A stretch of DNA of 64,000 bases. Origin: Pseudomonas neuropathica (lineage in GTDB: Bacteria > Pseudomonadota > Gammaproteobacteria > Pseudomonadales > Pseudomonadaceae). How positions within the stretch are numbered: the first letter of the stretch is position 1; the number at the start of each line of letters is the position of its first letter. Made by a program: the position numbers and the translations under genes. The stretch lies in contig NZ_JACOPX010000005.1 in assembly GCF_015461835.1 (NCBI RefSeq), positions 300,697 to 364,696 of the forward strand, written 5' to 3'. Under the pieces are notes generated by a model. The model worked only from the letters and a program-made list of their open reading frames with translations, ran no database searches and was not told the origin of the DNA. Shown piece after piece: positions 57,579 to 64,000 of this stretch.

Positions 57579-60473
57579 ATGCAAACCGACACAACTCGCG
57601 AGAACCCGCAGGGCACCTTGCCGCAGGCCGCCGATTCGAATTCGGATCTGGCAGCCACCGCGCCTGGTCAACTGCGCGTGATCAAGCGCAATGGCACTGT
57701 CGTTCCTTACACCGATGACAAGATCACCGTCGCTATCACCAAAGCGTTCCTCGCAGTTGAAGGCGGCACCGCTGCCGCCTCGTCGCGAATCCACGACACT
57801 GTTGCGCGCCTGACCGAACAGGTCACTGCAACCTTCAAGCGTCGCATGCCATCGGGCGGCACCATCCACATCGAAGAAATCCAGGACCAGGTCGAACTGG
57901 CCCTGATGCGTGCCGGTGAGCAGAAAGTCGCTCGCGACTACGTGATCTACCGTGACGGTCGTTCGAAAGAACGCGCTGCCCACGCGCCGGCCGAAGAAGC
58001 GGTCAACGCGCACCCGTCGATCCGCATCACCCGTGCCGACGGCAGCCTGGCGCCGCTGGACATGGGCCGTCTGAACACCATCGTCACCGAAGCGTGCGAA
58101 GGTCTGGAAGAAGTCGACGGCGACCTGATCCAGCGCGAAACCCTGAAAAACCTGTACGACGGCGTGGCCCTGACCGACGTCAACACCGCCCTGGTGATGA
58201 CCGCCCGTACCCTGGTCGAGCGTGAGCCGAACTACTCGTTCGTGACTGCCCGCCTGCTGATGGACACCCTGCGTGCCGAAGGTCTGGGTTTCCTCGGTGT
58301 GGCCGAAAGCGCCACTCACCACGAAATGGCCGACCTGTACGCCAAGGCACTGCCGGCCTACATCGCCAAAGGTATCGAGTTCGAACTGCTGAACCCTGTG
58401 CTGGCCTCCTTCGACCTGGAAAAACTGGGCAAGGCGATCAACCACGAGCGTGATCAGCAATTCACCTACCTGGGCCTGCAGACCCTGTACGACCGTTACT
58501 TCATCCACAAGGATGGTATTCGTTTCGAACTGCCGCAGATCTTCTTCATGCGCGTGGCCATGGGCCTGGCGATCGAAGAGAAGCAGAAAGAAGACCGTGC
58601 GATCGAGTTCTACAACCTGCTGTCGTCCTTCGACTACATGTCGTCGACGCCGACCCTGTTCAACGCCGGTACCCTGCGTCCACAGCTGTCGAGTTGCTAC
58701 CTGACCACCGTGCCGGATGACCTGTCGGGTATCTATCACGCGATCCACGACAACGCCATGTTGTCGAAATTTGCTGGCGGCCTGGGCAATGACTGGACGC
58801 CTGTTCGCGCTCTGGGTTCGTACATCAAGGGCACCAACGGCAAGTCGCAAGGCGTGGTTCCGTTCCTGAAAGTGGTGAACGACACCGCTGTAGCCGTTAA
58901 CCAGGGTGGCAAGCGCAAAGGCGCTGTGTGTGCCTACCTGGAAACCTGGCACATGGACATCGAAGAGTTCATCGAGCTGCGCAAGAACACCGGTGATGAT
59001 CGTCGTCGTACCCACGACATGAACACCGCCAACTGGATCCCTGACCTGTTCATGAAGCGCGTCTTCGATGACGGCAAATGGACCCTGTTCTCGCCATCCG
59101 AAGTGCCGGACCTGCACGACCTGACCGGTAAAGCCTTTGAAGAGCGCTACGAGTACTACGAAGCCCTGACCGAATACCCAGGCAAGGTCAAACTGTTCAA
59201 GACCATCCAGGCCAAAGACCTGTGGCGCAAAATGCTCTCCATGCTGTTTGAAACCGGCCACCCATGGCTGACCTTCAAAGACCCGTGCAACCTGCGCAGC
59301 CCGCAGCAGCACGTCGGCGTGGTTCACAGCTCGAACCTGTGCACCGAGATCACCTTGAACACCAACAAGGACGAAATCGCTGTTTGCAACCTGGGTTCGA
59401 TCAACCTGCCGAACCACATCGTCGACGGCAAGCTGGACACCGCCAAGCTGGAACGCACCGTGAACACCGCTGTACGCATGCTCGATAACGTTATCGACAT
59501 CAACTACTACTCGGTGCCACAAGCGAAGAACTCCAACTTCAAGCACCGTCCGGTCGGTCTGGGCATCATGGGCTTCCAGGACGCTTTGTACCTGCAGCAC
59601 ATCCCTTACGGTTCCGACGCTGCCGTCGAGTTCGCCGACAAGTCGATGGAAGCGGTCAGCTACTACGCGATCCAGGCGTCCTGCGACCTGGCTGACGAGC
59701 GTGGCGCGTACGAGACGTTCCAGGGTTCGCTGTGGTCCAAAGGCATCCTGCCGCTGGATTCGCAACAGATCCTGATCGAAGCCCGTGGCCAGAAGTACAT
59801 CGATGTCGACCTGAACGAAACCCTCGACTGGGCACCGGTTCGCGCCCGTGTACAGAAAGGCATTCGTAACTCGAACATCATGGCCATCGCACCGACCGCG
59901 ACCATCGCCAACATCACTGGCGTATCGCAGTCGATCGAACCGACCTACCAGAACCTGTATGTGAAATCGAACCTGTCGGGCGAATTCACCGTGATCAACC
60001 CGTACCTGGTTCGCGACCTCAAGGCTCGCGGTCTGTGGGACTCGGTCATGATCAACGACCTGAAGTACTACGACGGTTCGGTTCAGCAGATCGAGCGCAT
60101 CCCGCAAGAACTCAAAGAGCTCTACGCGACTGCCTTCGAAGTGGACACCAAGTGGATCGTTGACGCCGCCAGCCGTCGTCAGAAGTGGATCGACCAGGCC
60201 CAGTCGCTGAACCTGTACATCGCTGGCGCATCGGGCAAGAAGCTCGACGTGACCTACCGCATGGCCTGGTACCGTGGTCTGAAAACCACTTACTACCTCC
60301 GTGCCCTGGCCGCGACCAGCACCGAGAAGTCGACCATCAACACCGGCAAGCTGAACGCTGTTTCCAGCGGCGGCAACCACGGCGACGATTCAGTACTGGC
60401 AGCTCCTGCCGGTCCTGCTCCAGTGCCAAAGGCTTGCGCGATCGACGAGCCGGATTGCGAAGCTTGCCAATAA
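57579..60473 (+). CDS. nrdA: Class Ia ribonucleotide reductase alpha subunit NrdA
   Basis: Reduces ribonucleoside diphosphates to deoxy forms; 964 residues, the long Pseudomonas form with two N-terminal ATP-cone domains (about 30-125 and 140-235). Redox-active cysteines occur at SSCYLT (about 371) and AVCNLGSINL (about 602), and the radical-site triad is in SNLCTE (about 587). The C-terminal pair CEAC in DEPDCEACQ passes electrons from thioredoxin. The start is preceded by GTGGAGACCACCC. No nrdB follows; a strong terminator does. The RstA/RstB-like pair lies upstream on the opposite strand. Confidence 0.97.
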   Translation: MQTDTTRENPQGTLPQAADSNSDLAATAPGQLRVIKRNGTVVPYTDDKITVAITKAFLAVEGGTAAASSRIHDTVARLTEQVTATFKRRMPSGGTIHIEEIQDQVELALMRAGEQKVARDYVIYRDGRSKERAAHAPAEEAVNAHPSIRITRADGSLAPLDMGRLNTIVTEACEGLEEVDGDLIQRETLKNLYDGVALTDVNTALVMTARTLVEREPNYSFVTARLLMDTLRAEGLGFLGVAESATHHEMADLYAKALPAYIAKGIEFELLNPVLASFDLEKLGKAINHERDQQFTYLGLQTLYDRYFIHKDGIRFELPQIFFMRVAMGLAIEEKQKEDRAIEFYNLLSSFDYMSSTPTLFNAGTLRPQLSSCYLTTVPDDLSGIYHAIHDNAMLSKFAGGLGNDWTPVRALGSYIKGTNGKSQGVVPFLKVVNDTAVAVNQGGKRKGAVCAYLETWHMDIEEFIELRKNTGDDRRRTHDMNTANWIPDLFMKRVFDDGKWTLFSPSEVPDLHDLTGKAFEERYEYYEALTEYPGKVKLFKTIQAKDLWRKMLSMLFETGHPWLTFKDPCNLRSPQQHVGVVHSSNLCTEITLNTNKDEIAVCNLGSINLPNHIVDGKLDTAKLERTVNTAVRMLDNVIDINYYSVPQAKNSNFKHRPVGLGIMGFQDALYLQHIPYGSDAAVEFADKSMEAVSYYAIQASCDLADERGAYETFQGSLWSKGILPLDSQQILIEARGQKYIDVDLNETLDWAPVRARVQKGIRNSNIMAIAPTATIANITGVSQSIEPTYQNLYVKSNLSGEFTVINPYLVRDLKARGLWDSVMINDLKYYDGSVQQIERIPQELKELYATAFEVDTKWIVDAASRRQKWIDQAQSLNLYIAGASGKKLDVTYRMAWYRGLKTTYYLRALAATSTEKSTINTGKLNAVSSGGNHGDDSVLAAPAGPAPVPKACAIDEPDCEACQ

Positions 60474-60484
60474 GCTGAGCTGAG

Positions 60485-60506
60485 TCAGGCGTTGCGAAAC
60501 GCCTGA
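60485..60506 (+). other. Hairpin after nrdA
   Basis: TCAGGCGTT-GCGA-AACGCCTGA is a perfect 9-bp stem with a GCGA tetraloop, 11 bp after the nrdA stop. It lacks a T tail; together with the next hairpin it may protect the mRNA 3' end. Confidence 0.6.
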
Positions 60507-60523
60507 TACTCTCCAGGCGAAAG

Positions 60524-60564
60524 AAACCCCCGACAGACTTCTGGTTTGTCGGGGGTTTTCTTTT
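60524..60564 (+). terminator. Intrinsic terminator of nrdA
   Basis: AAACCCCCGACA...TGTCGGGGGTTT is a 12-bp stem followed by TCTTTT, about 50 bp after the stop codon. Because it ends nrdA transcription, nrdB is not in the same transcription unit here. Confidence 0.85.
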
Positions 60565-60589
60565 GTCTGGAGTAAATATTGAAGCAAAA

Positions 60590-60626
60590 AAAACGGCGAA
60601 ACCTGAGTACAGGCTTCGCCGTTTTT
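60590..60626. terminator. Intrinsic terminator of the RTX gene
   Basis: AAAAACGGCGAA...TTCGCCGTTTTT is a 12-bp stem containing an inner CCTG-AGTA-CAGG hairpin. T runs occur on both strands. It lies 20 bp beyond the RTX gene stop on the minus strand. Confidence 0.85.
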
Positions 60627-60646
60627 CTGTTGTCGCTAGTTAATCA

Positions 60647-63600
60647 TCACACCGTGAATGCTTCAGACATTGCCTGTCCAACCACCGGAATGGTGAAGGA
60701 CTCGCCATTGTTGGTGAAGAACGTTTCGATGGTATTCCCGCCCTTGTACCAGTCCTTCAGGAACACACCGGAGTCCAGATTGCCGCTCTGCAGATCGGCA
60801 GCGTTGAAGATGTAGGCGCCCTGATCGTTTTGCATGATCCGGACATCGCTGACACTCTGGATGTTTCTCAGAGTGACCACATCGATCCCTGTGGTTCCGT
60901 CATCAAAAATCGCGACCATGGTTTTGGAAGACACGAAATACGCATCGCTGCCCTCTCCACCATAACCGTCACCGGAAGCGCTCAGATACAACTTGTCGGC
61001 ACCCGCACCACCGCGCAACTCATAGCCATGACCCAAGCCCATCAACGTGTCATTGCCATCGCCCCCATCGGCGATACCCGAAATGACCGTAATGTTGTCA
61101 TTGCCGGCTTCGCCATAGAAAACCGAACCGACATCACGCACATACCCGATGATGTAATCATCACCGTTACCGCCATAGACGGTGTCGGCCTGGTTGTCTG
61201 TGGCGAAAGGTACCGCCAGGGCGCCAGTGTTGGTGAAGCTATGACCGTACAAAATGTCGTTGCCATCACCGCCATAGAGAACGTCGTTACCGTCACCACC
61301 TTCCAGCATGTTGGCGAAGGCATTACCGGTCAGAGTGTCATTGAAGGCTGAGCCGACCAGATTATCAATATTGGTGAGCACATCCCCCTGAGCATCGCCG
61401 CCACTGCCAGAACCTGTCAGGAGATTGACCTGCACCGACTCGGCGCTATTGACGTACCAGGCAGAGTCTCCACGCCCCACACCAATCAAAGTATCCGCAC
61501 CAGCACCGCCAATAAAGCTCTCCCGCACGGCAGCAGAGCCAGTGAAGGTGTCGTCATAAGCAGACCCCTGGAATGCCTCGATCGACGTGTAGAAATCTCC
61601 CGCCGCAATACCGGTAAGCACCGCAGCACTCAGATCCAGCGTAACGCCGGCATTTTCACCCGCAAAGCTGAGGATGTCGTTGCCATCACCACCATCAAAA
61701 CGATCCACGCCAGCACTGCCGACAAAGATATCGCCGTAACTCGAGCCCCGGATCTGTTCGATACCGTTGTAGGTATCGCCGGCGGCGATGCCCGTATTGA
61801 CACCGGTTTTGGAGTTGATTGTCACGCCCGTAAGGCTGTCAACGTAACTGACCGTGTCAAAGCCATCACCACCGAAGAATTGGTCAGCACCTGCGCCGCC
61901 CATCAGAGTGTCGTTGCCGACCCCACCCGTGATGATGTTGTCCGACGCGTTGCCGTAACCGACGAAGTTGCCAGTGCCGACGTAAGTCAGGCGTTCAACG
62001 TTGGCTGCCAAGGTGTGATTGAGCATGATGGTCCGCACTTCGTCATCACCGCCGCCCACCGCTTCAACAACGTTTACCGAAGTGCCGTTGACATAGTAGA
62101 TGTCATCACCGGCGCCGCCATTCAGGACGTTGCCCGTGGTTTGCCCGGTCAGCACGTCATTGAAAGACGAGCCGATGACCGTTTCAAATTCCCACAGCTT
62201 GTCGCCCTGGGCATCGCCACCCACGCCAGCCACGCCACCCACCAGACTCACCGTCACACCGCTGGACGAACCGGAGTAATCAATCGTATCCATGCCGCCC
62301 GAACCGAAAAACTGATCCGCCGCTTCGCCGCTGATAAAAGTGTCGTTGCTGCCAGAACCTTGCAGGAACTCAATACCGACGTATGTATCACCGAAAGCGA
62401 TCCCGGAGTTCACCCCGGTTTTGGTGTTGATCGTCACGCCCACAGGGCTGTCGCCATAACTCACGATGTCGTTACCGGCGCCACCAATGAACTGGTCAGC
62501 ACCTGCCCCACCCGACAAGGTATCCGCTCCGACCCCGCCCGTGATGATGTTGTCCGACGCGTTGCCGTAACCGACGAAGTTGCCGGTGCCGACGTAAGTC
62601 AGGCGTTCAACGTTGGCTGCCAGGGTGTGATTGAGCATGATGGTCCGCACTTCGTCATCACCGCCGCCCACCGCTTCAACAACGTTTACCGAAGTGCCGT
62701 TGACATAGTAGATGTCATCACCGGCGCCGCCGTTCAGGACGTTGCCCGTGGTTTGCCCAGTCAGGACGTCATTGAAAGACGAGCCGATGACCGTTTCAAA
62801 TTCCCACAGCTTGTCGCCTTGAGCATCACCACCCACGCCTGCAACACCGCCGACCAGACTCACCGTTACGCCGCTGGCAGAGTCGGAATAATCAATGGTG
62901 TCGTTACCGCCCGAACCGTAAAACTGGTCCGCGGCTTCACCACTGATAAAGGTGTCGTTGCCGCCGGAGCCCTGCAGTATTTCAATACCGACATACGTAT
63001 CGCCTGCCGCAATACCGGAGTTAACCCCGGTTTTGGTGTTGATCGTCACGGCCACAGGGCTGTCGCCATAACCAACTACATCGTTACCGGCGCCACCGAT
63101 GAACTGGTCAGCACCTGCGCCGCCCATCAGGTAATCGTTACCGACTCCGCCGGTAATGACGTTGTCCGAGGCATTGCCGTAACCGGTGAAATTACCGGTG
63201 CCGACGTAAGTCAGACGCTCGACGTTGGTTGCCAGGGTGTGATTGAGCAGGATGGTCCGTACTTCGTCATCACCGCCGCCCACCGCTTCAACCACGTTCA
63301 CCGAAGTGCCGTTGACATAGTAGATGTCATCACCGGCGCCGCCGTTCAGGACGTTGCCCGTGGTTTGCCCAGTCAGGACGTCATTGAAAGACGAGCCGAT
63401 GACCGTTTCAAATTCCCACAGCTTGTCGCCTTGAGCATCACCACCCACGCCTGCAACACCGCCGACCAGACTCACCGTTACGCCGCTGGCAGAGTCGGAA
63501 TAATCAATGGTGTCGTTACCGCCCGAACCGTAAAACTGATCCGCGGCTTCACCACTGATAAAGGTGTCGTTGCCGCCGGAGCCCTGCAGTATTTCAATAC

Positions 63601-64000
63601 CGACATACGTATCGCCTGCCGCAATACCGGAGTTAACCCCGGTTTTGGTGTTGATCGTCACGGCCACAGGGCTGTCGCCATAACCAACTACATCGTTACC
63701 GGCGCCACCGATGAACTGGTCAGCACCTGCGCCGCCCATCAGGTAATCGTTACCGACTCCGCCGGTAATGATGTTGTCCGAGGCATTGCCGTAACCGGTA
63801 AAATTACCGGTGCCGACGTAAGTCAGACGCTCGACGTTGGTTGCCAGGGTGTGATTGAGCAGGATGGTCCGTACTTCATCATCACCGCCGCCCACCGCTT
63901 CAACCACGTTCACCGAGGTGCCGTTGACGTAGTAGATGTCATCACCGGCACCGCCGTTCAGGACGTTGCCCGTGGTTTGCCCGGTCAGGACGTCATTGAA
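60647..64000 (-). CDS. RTX/hemolysin-type calcium-binding repeat protein (N-terminus beyond window)
   Basis: C-terminal 1117 residues of a large secreted protein; the reading frame is open to the window edge. Glycine/aspartate nonapeptides (GGAGADQF, GGAGNDV, GGDGNDVLYGGDGND) form RTX parallel beta rolls that fold on calcium outside the cell. From about 62017 to the right edge the DNA is an exact 612-bp (204-residue) tandem repeat. The end, with FLKDWYKGGNTIETFF and a terminal MSEAFTV, resembles a type I secretion signal region. No secretion genes are visible. The catalytic or adhesive part, if any, lies outside the window. Confidence 0.9.
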   Translation of the reverse strand, partial: FNDVLTGQTTGNVLNGGAGDDIYYVNGTSVNVVEAVGGGDDEVRTILLNHTLATNVERLTYVGTGNFTGYGNASDNIITGGVGNDYLMGGAGADQFIGGAGNDVVGYGDSPVAVTINTKTGVNSGIAAGDTYVGIEILQGSGGNDTFISGEAADQFYGSGGNDTIDYSDSASGVTVSLVGGVAGVGGDAQGDKLWEFETVIGSSFNDVLTGQTTGNVLNGGAGDDIYYVNGTSVNVVEAVGGGDDEVRTILLNHTLATNVERLTYVGTGNFTGYGNASDNVITGGVGNDYLMGGAGADQFIGGAGNDVVGYGDSPVAVTINTKTGVNSGIAAGDTYVGIEILQGSGGNDTFISGEAADQFYGSGGNDTIDYSDSASGVTVSLVGGVAGVGGDAQGDKLWEFETVIGSSFNDVLTGQTTGNVLNGGAGDDIYYVNGTSVNVVEAVGGGDDEVRTIMLNHTLAANVERLTYVGTGNFVGYGNASDNIITGGVGADTLSGGAGADQFIGGAGNDIVSYGDSPVGVTINTKTGVNSGIAFGDTYVGIEFLQGSGSNDTFISGEAADQFFGSGGMDTIDYSGSSSGVTVSLVGGVAGVGGDAQGDKLWEFETVIGSSFNDVLTGQTTGNVLNGGAGDDIYYVNGTSVNVVEAVGGGDDEVRTIMLNHTLAANVERLTYVGTGNFVGYGNASDNIITGGVGNDTLMGGAGADQFFGGDGFDTVSYVDSLTGVTINSKTGVNTGIAAGDTYNGIEQIRGSSYGDIFVGSAGVDRFDGGDGNDILSFAGENAGVTLDLSAAVLTGIAAGDFYTSIEAFQGSAYDDTFTGSAAVRESFIGGAGADTLIGVGRGDSAWYVNSAESVQVNLLTGSGSGGDAQGDVLTNIDNLVGSAFNDTLTGNAFANMLEGGDGNDVLYGGDGNDILYGHSFTNTGALAVPFATDNQADTVYGGNGDDYIIGYVRDVGSVFYGEAGNDNITVISGIADGGDGNDTLMGLGHGYELRGGAGADKLYLSASGDGYGGEGSDAYFVSSKTMVAIFDDGTTGIDVVTLRNIQSVSDVRIMQNDQGAYIFNAADLQSGNLDSGVFLKDWYKGGNTIETFFTNNGESFTIPVVGQAMSEAFTV
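62017..64000. repeat. 612-bp tandem repeats within the RTX gene
   Basis: The marker GATTGAGC recurs at 62017, 62629, 63241 and 63853, always 612 bp apart. The units starting at 62629 and 63241 differ at only a few positions; the 62017 unit is more diverged. Reading frame is kept because 612 = 3 x 204. Confidence 0.95.

Noticed and set aside
57465..60380. Minus-strand reading frame of 971 codons opposite nrdA
   Set aside because: A shadow of nrdA; the plus strand encodes full-length NrdA with active-site motifs, while the opposite frame is low-complexity with no domain.
62017..64000. Possible CRISPR-like array because of regular repeats
   Set aside because: The 612-bp period is too long, there are no short repeat/spacer units, and the repeats encode RTX beta-roll protein in frame.

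Overview
This 64 kb window is chromosomal DNA from a fluorescent Pseudomonas, most likely of the P. fluorescens group. The evidence is GC-rich codon usage, close matches to Pseudomonas-specific proteins (GacS, OprH/PhoP/PhoQ, FabA/FabB, PcpS-type PPTase, a two-ATP-cone NrdA), gene orders resembling several blocks of the P. aeruginosa chromosome, and many Pseudomonas REP palindromes. I saw no rRNA, tRNA, CRISPR array, prophage or transposase. Comparisons with P. aeruginosa gene order are from memory.

Layout. 1-5.5 kb: a chemoreceptor cut by the left edge, a MocR-type regulator, a short-chain dehydrogenase and a medium-chain reductase. 5.6-9.5 kb: pyrF, a two-component pair, and an EF-hand protein with six calcium loops. 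9.5-10.2 kb: a gene-free block of dispersed repeats. 10.2-18.2 kb: an AI-2E-type permease, a DUF4892 protein, two alpha/beta hydrolases, a thioesterase plus acyl-CoA synthetase pair, and the gpsA-DUF4389-sixA operon. 18.4-23.4 kb: a tightly coupled trio of TonB-dependent receptor, periplasmic binding protein and hybrid sensor kinase, followed by fabAB. 25.7-34.6 kb: a small conserved protein, then DUF2058, mazG, relA, rlmD and cysM on the minus strand, then a PirR/PirS-like two-component pair. 34.8-42.1 kb: gacS, ldhA, small zinc-ribbon and lipoprotein genes, a TlpA-type thioredoxin, and arsC-family/wrbA/DUF2069. 42.2-46.6 kb: a Tag-like glycosylase, ttcA, a Yip1 membrane protein, a SprT-like protease and a CaiB/BaiF CoA-transferase. 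46.8-56.7 kb: dctA with a sigma-54 promoter, a divergent AraC-type regulator, oprH-phoP-phoQ, a dienelactone hydrolase-like protein, the PPTase and an RstA/RstB-like pair. 57-60.5 kb: nrdA behind a long regulatory leader. 60.6-64 kb: the C-terminal part of a large RTX-type secreted protein with exact 612-bp tandem repeats, running off the right edge.

How it works together. The window is dense in signalling: six histidine kinases (two of them hybrids), four separate OmpR-type response regulators plus PhoP, one chemoreceptor, two further transcription regulators and the stringent-response enzyme RelA. GacS and the kinase next to fabA both bear on the Gac/Rsm lifestyle switch if the second behaves like its P. 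aeruginosa counterpart. The strongest regulatory signals are three GGTTCAG repeats at exact 11-bp spacing before oprH (PhoP boxes), a canonical sigma-54 element before dctA, paired NrdR-like boxes and a DnaA box before nrdA, and two mirror palindromes around the AraC-type regulator's promoter.

The most promising less-described items are the receptor/binding-protein/kinase trio, the structured nrdA leader, the six-EF-hand protein, and a kinase whose C-terminus is encoded by a REP element.
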